64,000 nt of DNA from Rutidosis leptorrhynchoides (taxonomy: Eukaryota > Streptophyta > Magnoliopsida > Asterales > Asteraceae). This document shows positions 51,824 to 63,624 of the stretch, piece by piece (the first letter of the stretch is position 1; the number at the start of each line of letters is the position of its first letter). The notes beneath the pieces are model-generated. The model did not search any database and was not told the DNA's origin. It saw only the letters and a list, made by a program, of their open reading frames with translations. Position numbers and translations under genes: made by a program. The stretch is taken from NCBI RefSeq assembly GCF_046630445.1, contig NC_092339.1, positions 75,523,501 through 75,587,500 of the forward strand. Reading direction: 5' to 3'.

Positions 51824-53774
51824 TGATAATGCTAAAAACGAACATATATTTCATAGCATTATTCCTCAAGAAAGACAAGCTTTTAGTTGCAATTGTTCTA
51901 TTTACAAGTGATATTCGTTTAAATAATAAAAGGTGAAGACAAAAGACAGATTCGACGATTTGAAGACGCAAACGACCAAAAAGCTCAAAAGAACAAAAGA
52001 CAATCAAAAAGGTTCCAATTATTGATAAGAAACGTCTCGAAATCACAAGAGTACAAGATTCAAAACGCAAAGTACAAGATATTAAATTGTACGCGAGGAC
52101 GTTCGAAAATCCGGAACCGAGACTAGAGTCAACTCTTAACGCTCGACGCAACGGACTAAAAATTACAAGTTAACTATGTATATAAATATAATATAATATA
52201 TAATTAATTATATTAATTATATATATATTATATATATATATTAAAAACTGTCGGCAGCCAGAAACTCCAAGGGTGTGAATTGAAAATACCTCTCCGCGAC
52301 TCGCGGAGTTTGAAGGGCTTTTTGCCGCGAGTCGCGGAGCCCCAAATTTCACTTCTGGCTATAAAGCCAACCGAATTCTGATCGAATTTATCATCATATT
52401 TTCATCTCTCTCTCAATATATACGAGTAATATATATTTATATTTATAATTTATATTTTAATTTTAATTATAATTCTAATAATAAGGGTATGTTAGCGAAT
52501 GTTGTAAGGGTGTAAGTCGAAATTCTGTCCGTGTAACGCTACGCTATTTTTAATCATTGTAAGTTATGTTCAACCTTTTTATATTAATGTCTCGTAGCTA
52601 AGTTATTATTATGCTTATTTAAAACGAAGTAATCATGATGTTGGGCTAATTACTAAAATTGGGTAATTGGGCTTTGTACCATAATTGGGGTTTGGACAAA
52701 AGAACGACACTTGTGGAAACTAGACTATGGGCTATTAATGGGCTTTATATTTGTTTAACTAAATGAAAGTTTGTTAATGTTAATATAAAGATTTACAATT
52801 GGGCGTCCCTATAAATTACCATATACACTCGATCGGACACGATGGGCGGGGTATTTATATGTACGAATAATCGTTCATTTAACCGGACACGGGAATGGAT
52901 TAATAGCCACTAGAATAATTAAAACAGGGGTGAAATTACATTCAAGGGTAATTGGTGTAATTGTTAACAAAGTAGTAAAACCTTGGTTTACACGCAGTCG
53001 ATAACCTGGTGTATTCATTAAACAAAGTATTAAAACCTTGTTACAATTCGAATCCCCAATTAGTTGGAATATTTATCTTCGGGTATAATAATAATTTGAC
53101 AAGGACACTTGCAATTTATATTTATGACTGATGGACTGTTATGGACAAAAACCAGACGGACATATTGAATAATCCAGGACAAAGGACAATTAACCCATGG
53201 GCATAAAACTAAAATCAACACGTCAAACATCATGATTACGGAAGTTTAAATAAGCATAATTCTTTTATTTCATATTTAATTTCCTTTATTTTATATTTAA
53301 TTGCACTTTTAATTATCGTACTTTTAATTATCGCAATTTAATTTTATCGCATTTTTATTATTCGCAATTTCATTATCGTTATTTACTTTACGCTTTAATT
53401 TAAAGTCTTGTATTTATTTTATATTTTACATTAGGTTTTAACTGCGACTAAAAGTTTTAAAATCGACAAACCGGTCATTAAACGGTAAAAACCCCCCTTT
53501 ATAATAATAATATTACCTATATATATATTTGTATTTTTATAAAAGTAAACTAATATAGCGTTGAGCTTTGTTTAAAGATTTCCCTGTGGAACGAACCGGA
53601 CTTACTAAAAACTACACTACTGTACGATTAGGTACACTGCCTATAAGTGTTGTAGCAAGGTTTAAGTATATCCATTCTATAAATAAATAAATATCTTGTG
53701 TAAAATTGTATCGTATTTAATAGTATTTCCTAGTAAAATAATAACTATTTTATATACTACCCCGCTGCACATCA
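51824..53774 (+). repeat. 3' LTR of Athila
   Basis: 1951 bp, the same length as the 5' LTR and identical by eye throughout, including the AT-rich slippery parts. Palindrome pair at 52292-52308 and 52325-52337. Confidence 0.9.
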
Positions 53775-54178
53775 ATCCCCGAACACCACTTAACCAAACC
53801 AGTTCGTTTTCAAATCTTATGGTGTTCGGTCGAACAAATACTCCCGGATTAGCATCCCCACCACTCCAAACACCTAGTCCCCAACAAATTGCCAATATGT
53901 CTAGAAATATATTCGGGTTCAATCAACCGTTAGTTCCGCTAAATTTTGAACAACAACAACAATGGGCTCTTTTTCAACAACAACAACAACTTTATCAAAT
54001 GCGTTCGCAAGAAACATCGACCCAACAAATTCCAATCCAACGAATGCAATTGCGAGATGAAGAATCACAAGAACAACAACTTCAAGTTCGTTAATCTCAA
54101 ACACGGGAAACTCGAAAACACCGCAAAAAAGATAAAGGTTATTATATAATTATAAATTATTATGATTATTAGCTACTG

Positions 54179-54245
<67 letters not shown>
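54179..54245. repeat. (TTA)n microsatellite
   Basis: About 22 ATT/TTA units inside the right part of the PIF/Harbinger element. Confidence 0.9.
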
Positions 54246-54246
<1 letters not shown>

Positions 54247-54869
54247 GTATAATTATTTATATATATATATTAGCTACTGTTAGTATATATTTATATAAAT
54301 TTATATTTATTATTATTGTTTTTATTAATAATATGTTTATAAAATTATATAGGGAAAGCGGTGAAAGGTACGTCGAGGAAACAAAAAATGTGGTCACAAC
54401 AAGAGATTTTGTGGTTGGCAACATTCCGAACACCGATTAGTTTATGTTTGTTCGTCTTTAGTTTATGAATTTAATTTATGTACCTTTTTTTTAACTATTT
54501 AATTATGTATTTTTTTTTATTTGTTAAGATGTCATTTTAATTATTCAAATTATGTTACATTTTTTTCTACTTATTTAAATAAAACAAATCATTAAAAAAC
54601 AACAAAAAATAAAAATTAAATGCCACGTCAGCATTCCACTAACCCACCCACACCACCACTACTCCACACAACTAACCCACACGTCCTAGTCATCAAAAAA
54701 GCTCAAAAAGCAACTCACGCCTCTAACCCACCCACACCACCACTACAAATAGTCTAATAGTAAGGTTGTTGTTAACATGTACACCGTATTCCGTATTGTA
54801 GATTTGATAACTGAAAAAAAAAATATTAAAAAAGAGTTAACTTCTAATAAGCTATCTACAATACACTAA

Positions 54870-55469
54870 GGCCACATACAATGGTTCAAGGTTTTAACAC
54901 ACATTTTACCCGTCACAATAGCGTCACATTAGCACAAATACTTTGACATTTCTTTCACATTCCTTTCACTAAACCCTCATTATCATACACTCCATTTCAA
55001 ACTTTAACCAATTTATAAATATTATTTAAATACAATAAATAAATACAAATAACATTTTATTAAATAAAATAAAAACATTACATTATTAAAAATTAAAAAC
55101 ATTACATAATTGTTGTTAATTGGTTGAGACATTTTTGTTTGAATGGAAGATTGAGATTGTATGAGTGTGTGATATACTAATATTGAGTGTTTGATATTGA
55201 ATAAAGATTGAGAGTGTAGTATGAGTGTGTGATTATGTTTGTGTAGTATGTGTATGTATATATAGTGTAATAAGTAAATAAGTAATATGTAAAAAAAAAA
55301 AAAAAAAAAAAATTCTCGCCGTTGGAAAAAAATAAATAAATAAATCTGTGGGGCCCACTTTCTGGCCGTTACCCTCGTTGCAGGGGCCATTGTCGGCCTC
55401 GTTAACGGTTTGCTGGTGGTGGCTGTTAACGGGTGGCGGTCGGTGGCTAACACTCCATTGCATCCGGCC
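54870..55469. mobile_element. PIF/Harbinger-type MITE, 600 bp
   Basis: Ends GGCCACATACAATGG and CCATTGCATCCGGCC are inverted repeats (12 of 15 matching) flanked by TAA at 54867-54869 and 55470-55472. It has no complete coding region. A 143-codon frame on the minus strand looks spurious and crosses a poly-A run. This is a second, different subfamily from the element at 36632. Confidence 0.75.
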
Positions 55470-55472
55470 TAA

Positions 55473-55905
55473 TGCAATTTAATATCAAAATTTTAAATCC
55501 TATATTCAATATTAGGGTTATGCTAACAACAAACCCAGCGTTGTTGATAGTGTGTTATATAGTGTTGTACTAAGTGGTTACTTAATGACTTGAAAGCAAC
55601 ACTTTTTAATCTATATTCAATTATTTAATGCACGTTAACAGTCTAAAAACCACTGTTAGTAAAATCCTTAAAATTAATGACGTGTAATATATCATGCTCA
55701 TGTGTGTGAAAATTAAATAAATAAAATGTGCTTATATGATCAAGTTCAACATGACAATAATTAATTTAGAATGATAAAGACTGATTTAGAACCACGAATA
55801 CATATTAGAAATTACATTACATCTTTAGTAACATTAACTGGTAATTTGCCTAAATAAAGGTACACCATTCTTTCCTCACTAGCATACATTCATACATTAT
55901 TTGCC
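55473..55905 (+). other. Upstream region of the PH-domain gene
   Basis: 433 bp, AT-rich. A TATA-like TAAATAAAG lies about 50 bp before the ATG at 55906. Nothing else is recognised. Confidence 0.35.
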
Positions 55906-56636
55906 ATGTCTCCATCACTGATCATGCCTCCCCCACCCTCCACCATTGACAACCACCATGTTGAAGCGACACCAAGGATATGTGGAATATTGCATAAATG
56001 GATCAACTGTTGTAAACGATGGAAACCTAGATTGTTTGTGTTACAAGATGGTGTGCTTTCCTATTACACGATTCACGGTCCCAATATAATTGTTTCAAAA
56101 GAAACTGATCAAGGATGTCGAGTTATTGGAAGCTGCATAGCCCATCGTCGAAAGCCACTAGGCGAACTTCACCTCAAGGTGAATATAGATTACACTATCC
56201 TATTGAAATAGCTAGTTTAAGTTTGATGGTTTCGGTTGGTGCAGTTAGTTATACTGATTTTTTTTCGTTGTATGATTAGGTATCGTCTGTTTTGGAATGT
56301 AGATCAGATAACAGAAGATTTTCAATATTTACAGGCACAAAAAGGCTACATTTGAAGGCGAACACTCGAGAAGATCAAATGGAATGGATGGAAGCTTTAA
56401 AGGCAGTGAAGCGAATGTTTCCACGAGTGTCTAATTGTGAGTTGATGAATCCTATAAACAGCGTTGTGGTGTCAACTGAAAAATTACGAACGAGATTATT
56501 AGAAGAAGGGCTAAATGAGGAGATTATTCAAGATGCCGAAAGAATTATGAGAATTGAGTTTTCAGAAATGCAAGATCAGCTTGTGCTTATTCGGAAGAAA
56601 CTAAGGCTTCTCATGAATTCGTTAGATAGGCTATAG
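55906..56636 (+). CDS. Oxysterol-binding-protein-related, PH domain only, 209 aa
   Basis: Exons 55906-56178 and 56280-56636, GT-AG, in frame. Residues 24-135 form a PH domain (RICGILHKW at the start, the invariant C-terminal Trp127 in MEWMEAL), close to that of plant ORP1/ORP2 proteins. PH domains of this type bind phosphoinositides at membrane contact sites. A coiled-coil-like stretch follows (residues 155-205, RLLEEG and QDAERIM blocks), as in ORPs. The sterol-binding ORD, which should bring the protein to about 750 residues, is absent: a stop follows at 56634-56636 and nothing like an ORD is seen before the next gene. Either a partial gene duplicate or a truncated regulator. It is tail to tail with the MPS1 gene, 343 bp away. 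Confidence 0.75.
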
Positions 56637-56979
56637 TACATGCACATAGATCCGGTTGGTTGTATCTTCGTTTTTATTGAACTTTAAACTGTTAAAATAC
56701 ACACACATCGACAAGTCACAAACATATACTCCACGGTCCCTCCATTGTAAGTGTCTATTAATTCTATTTGTTCCAAAATAAGCGTCGAGATCATCAATCA
56801 ATCATTAGCGAACAAACTCAATGTTCTAGATCATCAATCATTTCATAATACAAATATCAACAAATGATCCCTAATCAATTGTCAATAATCACAAAATACA
56901 AACTTGTACAGATAAAAAAAAGAAAGCACCAGGTAATACCTAGATAGAAATTAGCCTACACAGTCCCCATTATGATTAA
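56637..56979. other. Spacer between convergent PH-domain and MPS1 genes
   Basis: 343 bp holding both 3' UTRs. No other feature is recognised, and no trace of a sterol-binding domain is seen. Confidence 0.5.
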
Positions 56980-59900
56980 TCACAATGAGTTACCTAGCTG
57001 CTCCTTAAGTTTAAGGAGATTCGACATAGCTTCATCGATCAACATACGTTTTTGATCTAATGGAACTGAACTTGAACCCACGGAAAAAATATTTGGTATT
57101 TGTCCATTTACCAATTGTTGGAGTCGAGAACACAAAATTTTTGTTTCTGGATCTTCAATACAAGAATTAGGGTTAGGAAATGGAGGTGGAATTGGGGGAA
57201 CAAGAAAAGGATGTTGAAGAAGTTCAGGGATTGTCCATCGTTCTTTTGGATTCCAAGCAAGGCATTTTTTCATTAAATCAAGAAGCCAAATATTTGATAG
57301 TGGTTCGTAACTGATTTCATGATTAGGATCTGTGATTACTTTGAATTTCGCCCAAAAGGTTGTGTAATCAGCAAAGGGTGTTCGTCCATATACCATTTGG
57401 TAAAGGATACACCCGAGTGACCAAATATCTGATGGACGACCACATTTGATTATGTTTCCGTCTGCATCTGTTTCGTTACACATGAATGCCTCAGGGGACA
57501 TGTAACTCAGTGTACCCACCTGCAACAACAAAGTTTATAACTCAGGACCAAATAGACGAGCAAGTTGGTGTGTTATGTATAGTTGGCCAAATGAGAGGGT
57601 AACCGGTTGGGTTTGGTTGTTTTGAACCATATTTTGTATTAAACTTTAGACTTTGTTGAGCCGGTAGTCCCTTGTATATACATCAAATTGCATGCCACGT
57701 CCCTGTCATTATTTTTGTTAGCTCCGGTGGTCCCTTAATTTTTTACAGTTGCCTTGGTGGTCGCTCCGTCTAATTTCCATTAAGTGCCATCATGATGGCA
57801 CTTAACGGATGTTTTTAACGGGAAATAGACGGAGGGACCACCAAGGCAACAGTTGAAAAATTAAGGGACCACCGGAGCTAAAAAATAATGACAGGGACGT
57901 GGCATTTAATTTGATGTATATACAAGGGACCACCGGTGCAAAAAAGTCTAAACTTTATATAACAATTAATAAGCATGATATAATTGCTGACTAACTAACC
58001 TGAGAATCTCGTTGAATGTGTGTGGTGTCACTCATAATAGCTTTTGCAATACCAAAATCTATTAGTTTCAGTGAGCCTCTGACGAGGAGAAAATTAGCTG
58101 GTTTCAAGTCTGAGTGCACAATACGTTCCTCGTGTATGGTTTTAACAGCTTTAAGTATTTGCTGTCATTCATTTAAAAAAAATAACACATTATTACATTA
58201 TTTGCAAATTCATAACTCTGCCAATTTTTTATCAAATAAACAATAAGAATGCAATTTTTCTGATTCTACCAAGAGAAAGCAGATCGTCAACACTGTAACG
58301 AACAAAAAAAATATGTTTTCAATCAAGGTGAAGCCTATATAATATAAAATCAAATATTCTTAGCCTTTTAGTTCAAGGTAGAGCTATATAAACCAAAATA
58401 GGTATTATGAAGAACAAAAATAAAAGGATCCAAGGGATTGATCAAAACCTGCCAGTAAAAACGAAGCCAATTCTCATCTATGGTTGACTCTGACTTGTCG
58501 AGTTCTTTCCACGTCTGAGACAGCATATGAGCTAAATCGATTTCACCATACTCGAGTACCATGAATATACAACCGTCGTCCTTCACTCTGCCATCCTTGT
58601 TACTCATACTGCCACTCATGACTTCCTTAAGCAAAGCCTTATCTGTCACCTAACATGTTGAAAGTAGCCAAGAATCGTAGAGTCAAGTCATTTTTATTTT
58701 TATTTTTGCAAACATTTTACTCGTGAGATTATATTGTAGACAAATGTAATGATGAAATCTTCTATAAATAAAGTTTCTGGAAGCTATAATATGGCATAAC
58801 ATACAAATATTAGTAACATGTCTTCATAGAATAGTATTACAAATTACTTAGTATGATGGAGAAGAATTTGAATCAATTATATCGAGGTGTTATTCTACAC
58901 CTTCATGCTCTTCAACGATAGAAGAAACTATACTAAAAATTTGAGAGCTTTCTAAAACCAGGCATATAAAGAGAGTGAGGAAGAAGGGGACTAATGAATA
59001 TTTTTTAAAGTCGATAAGGTGTAATAATATGTAGGTTTGAAGGAGATCAAGGGATAATTATGACAATTTGCTTTCAGCCAAGTGTTTAGGTTAAGTAGTG
59101 TTGTAAAAGTCGGCCGACTAGTCAAGGAATAGCCAAGTTTTGGGACTGGTTCGACTCGACTAGGCCTAAATCGGGCTAAAAAGTCTGTCAACACTGATCA
59201 ACATTGGTCAACAGGTCAAATCAGTCAAAAGTCAAATTTATTGGGTCAGAATCAGTAAAAGTTGGTCAAAATTCAAATTTGAATCAAAATTATGGTTTTG
59301 GATGACATTTGAAAACTGTTGGGCCACTACTTTCCTTCTGATATACCATACCTGGTTCCAAACGATTAAGACAAAGCTTTGGACGACAATGAAGAATGAA
59401 TCTAATAACAAATATTAATGTTTGAAGTATTTGAGCAATTGAACGATTATGTTTATGTTGCTAGACAATTATGTTAAAGTTTATGTTTGTTAACGTTTAT
59501 GGTTCTATTCTATATTTACATATTTAGTTTTGATGTTTAATATGTAAATGTAAAAGAGTCCAAAATAATTAGTCCCCGACTTGGATGATTAGTCCCTACA
59601 AGGTCCCGAAAGACCATTCCCGACTTTTGCAACCTTGACTATAAGCCATTTTTCTTAGATTTATACAACAATACCCAATCTCACGCATGAGAGACTTGGC
59701 AGGCATCTATATCTCAATTATATAATCTTTTGGTAATTTTCCAACTTCTGTGATCTTAGAATCAAAACGTCAAATCAATATAAAGTCTCATAGCTTTTTC
59801 CCTACGGATGACCGTATAAAGTCTAAAGAACAGTAAACAATACGATTGCACAAATTCAAATAGAGAATGCCAATGTTACCCATAGCCCAAGTCTAGAAAG

Positions 59901-61828
59901 CATATACAATAAATGACCATATTCGTATTTATTTATTTTCTAGGTAATTATCTATCTAAAGCACATACCTCATAATCGATGAGTTGGATAATATGGTCCT
60001 TTCCCTTGAGTTTGTTTAAATATTCAATTTCTTGACAAAACCCATAAGCAGTTGCATAATCACGACCTTTAAGCTTTATTTTTTTTAAAGCATATATTTT
60101 GCAATCTTGGGAAATTACTTTGTGGACTTCACTACTTCCTCCACTTCCTATCTTTCCAAGCCTTTGATAAGGCTTTCCATTAACCTTGAAAAACAAATCC
60201 GAATCATAACTTTTCTTACGAGGTGCTGATGGATCTCTCTTTGAAGCAGGCCTTGCATCTTTTTCAGATTTTGAAGATGTTGATTTCACAGTGGAATTTT
60301 GATCATTTGATATAAGAGATTGGGACTGTATATCCATATTATCACCTGCAAATACATCCTGTTTTGTTGAAGTTTCAGCAACAGGAGGGGGGTCTTTAGG
60401 TATGCCTTGTTGATCTCTAGGGAAATCACATTTGTTTTCAGGATATGATTCCACTGCAACAGAAGGATGCTGATCACGGTCAGCTATTACTTTGCTACTA
60501 TTTTTAACCTCCATATCAATTTGTGCCATTTGTTGATTGTTCATATCACATAAATGGCCAGCCTGAACGGTCTCGTGTTGATAAGTTTGAGAATTGTTGG
60601 TTGTTGAACTCAGCTTAGGAGCATTTGCTGAATTTAAAAGTGTTGTTGTAGCACAAGTTGAGCCAACAACTGAAGATGAAGTCATGTGGTGGCCAAAATC
60701 ACTTTGCAGGAAGTTTCTTAAGGGATCAACCTGATTAGACCTTGAGCTAAGATCTGCTTCCACATTATGGAAACTCGGGTTATTCACATGCAGAGCATTC
60801 GAGGCATATAATTGATCATATTTGTTGCTTTCCATTTCTGTCAATGCAGAAGAACCCATTTTAGTCAACAAGTTGGCTACGCTCAAGTCCATATGGTCAT
60901 CACACCCTGCATAAACATTGTGCAGTAGTTGGCAATCTATATTTGATAGGGATATGTGACATATATGTCATATTTCTTTAGAACGATACATATATGTCGT
61001 ATATCATCGTATTAGATATGCCAACAAATAGAAAATATCAAGCTAATAACTTTAAACATATCAAAAAAGTTATATAAATAATCAATTGAATTTCTAGCAA
61101 GAAACAAGCAAAAAGTTACCATGAGATCTTGTCTCGATTCCTGATGCAAATTGAACCTTCTTCGGACCATCTAAAACATTTCCACATTTTAAGCAAGGCA
61201 AATCACTCATATTGTTGTTTCTACAATCACAGCTGAAACTGCTTTGACCACTCTGGCCATCAGTCGATATAAACTTCACATGTTCCGTAGATGTATGCGA
61301 AATCAGAGGCGGTGATATGGAAATGGAATCATGATTATCAGTACCAACAGTCATCATAGGCTTAATCAATGAACTAGAATCCTGAACTATATGCTCCACA
61401 GACACACATTGAGATTCATCCATTTTTGAATCTATTATCGGTCCCGAGCTCTTTATTATTTCCCGTCGAGGAGCCGCTAATCTTCTCGGTTGTATATTGT
61501 TCACCTGTGGTCCTGCATTAAGCACAAAACCCTAATTAACCCTAAACTAACCCTAATTAACCCTAAATTTACAAATCCAGCTAATAACGCGGAAATAAAA
61601 CCCTAATTTCACATAATCCAGAAAGAATCGAATTGCTAACAATATATGCATTGCAGTTCAAAGTTACATAACAATATGACATATATATACACATATAGAT
61701 ACAGAGGGAGAGAGTGTACGAGGGCGTTTGAAGGCGGCTTGAAGATCACGGAGCAAGCGAGGGGGAGAAGAATTGAAGGATGGCTTGTGGTCTGGTGGAA
61801 GGTTAGCCTTCCTACTGTTGCCGTCCAT
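56980..61828 (-). CDS. MPS1: MPS1/TTK-type dual-specificity kinase, 6 exons, 783 aa
   Basis: Exons on the minus strand: 61828-61703, 61504-61120, 60906-59969, 58649-58449, 58161-58000, 57519-56980, all GT-AG and in frame. MPS1 acts at kinetochores in the spindle assembly checkpoint and phosphorylates kinetochore proteins. The kinase domain runs from about residue 416 to 700: Gly loop [14 protein letters not shown]-binding Lys445, catalytic loop [11 protein letters not shown] (Asp568; the Ser in place of Arg of HRD is normal for MPS1), DFG at 585-587, and SPEA in the activation segment. Residues 1-415 are low-complexity Ser/Asn-rich with a CDCRNNN and CLKC Cys pair around 140-160. Length agrees with the Arabidopsis protein (about 780, from memory). 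Introns carry a fold-back element and a hAT-like element. Confidence 0.93.
57645..57952. mobile_element. Fold-back MITE in MPS1 intron 5
   Basis: A long imperfect inverted repeat: left arm 57645-57778, right arm 57807-57952, around a 26-bp central palindrome with TTAAGTGCCATCATGATGG (57780-57805). Ends read TTTAGACTTT and the complement. The target duplication is not clear. Mutator-like or other superfamily cannot be told. Confidence 0.75.
59096..59637. mobile_element. hAT-like MITE in MPS1 intron 3
   Basis: The left end TAGTGTTGTAAAAGTCGG and the right end CGACTTTTGCAACCTTG are imperfect inverted repeats of a sort seen in plant hAT MITEs. No good 8-bp duplication could be found, so it is either old or bounded slightly differently. 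It also carries short CAAAAGTCAAA-like repeats. Confidence 0.5.
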
Positions 61829-63624
61829 TGATGGATCTCACAGGCATTTCTGTTGCATATATCTGTTCATATATAGATAGATACAGATATTGTCGCCAGA
61901 AACTGAAAAAATGAACAAATTGAGACAACAATTAAGGCATCGGAACTCTAAACAAGATGATTGATTGATGGCAGACCTAATCAGAGAGATTTGGGGGTTA
62001 CCAATTTCAAAAAACGTAGGTTTGGCGCTCTCATGTAGTCTGATACCGTATATGTTGCTGTTACTATACAATTTATTAATTCATTGTAACCCATTCAATT
62101 GTACCCTTACAAAAAAACACACAATTTAAGAAATATCATTATTATATTATATTTTAGTCTCACCTACGTACATTAAAAGTGTAATTCTAATTCAATTGTC
62201 CTCTCACAAAAAACACACAATTCAATTCAAGAAATATCATTATTATACATTGTATTTTTGTCATACCTACTCACGTACATTAAAAGTATAAATGAGTTTT
62301 TACTCTTTATTTCTTATTTTTATTTATGAAATTTGACTATTAATTTTGGACGATAACAAATAAATAAAAAAATTGACAGTAGATATGGGTTGGAAAGAGT
62401 ATTTTATAAAAATACAGTTTAATTCTTGTTTTTGCAAAGGAAAACTATGACTGGGCTCTCTCATCGGAAGATGAAAGAAACCGACAATCATACAACAAAA
62501 ACATAACGCCAAGGCTCGAATCTAAACCACAAAACTCCCTAACAACAAGCAAGTGTTGTCTAGAACCATGTCTACCAAGTCGCATCAGAAAAAGGCTACA
62601 AACGGGAACTAAACAAACCAAAGCAAACACTAATAACAACAAACCCAATATCGACATTAAACAATCCAAAACACAACAAAGAATCTAAACCACACCGAGT
62701 TAGACGGTCTCGAAAGGATATTACGACTTTTTTACATGGTTTAAATATCTGCTTGATAACAAAAACTCTAAATTATAAAATTATGAATTTTGCTAACGAC
62801 AACTCTTAGTGCTGTCATTAACATGAATTAAATCATTATACGTAATGATTATCAATTATTTTTTAACTGACGATCATCAGATTGTACAATAATATAAAGA
62901 ATGTTAACAATGACCCTTCGGAATGGTGTTATCAAAATTCTAAAGTTATATGATATATTTTTTAAGTTCACATATTAGAGATAAAAAAAACATATGGTAG
63001 TCGCTCATAAGTCGTTGTTGAGCACCCAAATATATCACGATCTATGTAACAACATGAATTTCTTTCACGGATAAAACTTTCACCTTCATCATCAGATTGT
63101 CAATACTTTAATAAGAACAGCTACAACTTTGTCTCCATCAAAACCTTTCATGACTCCATAAAAATAAACCCAAATGAAGAGCTCGATTTAAAGGTAGAAC
63201 CAGTAGCATTAAAATCGTTATCAATGAGGTTTTTCATTTTATTCTGACAAAATTTCATTCCTCGTCCCTGAACTTTACATCGATTTTGACTCCCTGTCCT
63301 TTTTCTTTTTTTTTGTGCATTCCTCGTCCCTAAACTATGAAAAGAGTACAACCCTCGTCCCCCCGTCTACTTTCTGTCTATTTCAGCCGTTAAGTAAAGC
63401 ATGTGCAAAACATGTGAGGGTATTTTAGTCTTTCTTCCTCTTTGTTCCCTTTACCCCTTCCTTATCTACTTTACTTCTCCCTAATTCATCCCTAAAAAAA
63501 TATAAATCCTAATTTCTAATCAAGAAACCAAATCAATTAACCAACACCCTTAATTAAATCACTAACACAAACACAATTCATTACACGATTACACGTTCTG
63601 ATCTTCATTATAGATTATTCAAAA
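61829..63624. other. Intergenic region upstream of MPS1
   Basis: 1.8 kb without a convincing gene. The first 200 bp should hold the MPS1 5' UTR and promoter. An imperfect direct repeat lies at 62096-62293. Bases 63250-63420 contain two CCTCGTCCCT-headed blocks typical of a plant MITE, but I could not set its ends. ORFs at 62445-62669 and 63148-63351 are unrecognised and probably chance. Confidence 0.5.
62096..62293. repeat. Imperfect direct repeat, two units of about 90-100 bp
   Basis: Units near 62096-62184 and 62195-62293 share AAGAAATATCATTATTATA and ACGTACATTAAAAGT with indels. This is an old tandem duplication. Confidence 0.7.

Larger units (their letters stand above)
36937..53774 (+). 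mobile_element. Athila-lineage Ty3/gypsy retrotransposon, looks whole
   Basis: 16,838 bp with a 5-bp target duplication ATCCC (36932-36936 and 53775-53779). Each LTR is 1951 bp, and the two look identical by eye. Parts: 5' LTR, Asp-tRNA type primer site, leader, one long gag-pol ORF, a small basic Cys-rich ORF, a gene at the env position, a long 3' non-coding stretch, polypurine tract, 3' LTR. Gene order, primer site and the absence of a chromodomain put it in the Athila lineage. No breaks were seen. It is probably very young. Confidence 0.92.
36886..54094 (+). pseudogene. Myb-like ORF fragment of the PIF/Harbinger element
   Basis: The start lies at 36886-36936 (MSNPNTQFNLQDDNEDP) and the rest at 53780-54094, with the 16.8-kb Athila insertion between. 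The right part encodes a Gln-rich segment (QTPSPQQ, LNFEQQQQWALFQQQQQ) and stops about 105 codons on. It resembles the N-terminal region of the Myb/SANT-like second protein of PIF/Harbinger transposons, often misnamed glutathione S-transferase T3-like in plant genomes. Part of a following KKQ-rich and WSQQE stretch is visible at about 54350-54440 after the microsatellite. The DNA-binding domain itself is absent. It is not functional. Confidence 0.5.
36632..54754 (+). mobile_element. PIF/Harbinger-type element, split by Athila
   Basis: The ends GACCCCTTGTA (36632) and TACAAATAGTC (54754) are imperfect inverted repeats flanked by TAA on both sides (36629-36631 and 54755-54757), the target duplication of PIF/Harbinger. 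Without the Athila insertion it would be about 1.3 kb. It carries part of a Myb-like ORF and no transposase, so it is non-autonomous. The right part holds a long TTA microsatellite. The TIR match is only 8 of 11, which lowers certainty. Confidence 0.6.

Noticed and set aside
55022-55453. 143-codon ORF on the minus strand in the second MITE
   Set aside because: It crosses a poly-A run and MITE ends, is low-complexity, and matches no transposase I recognise.
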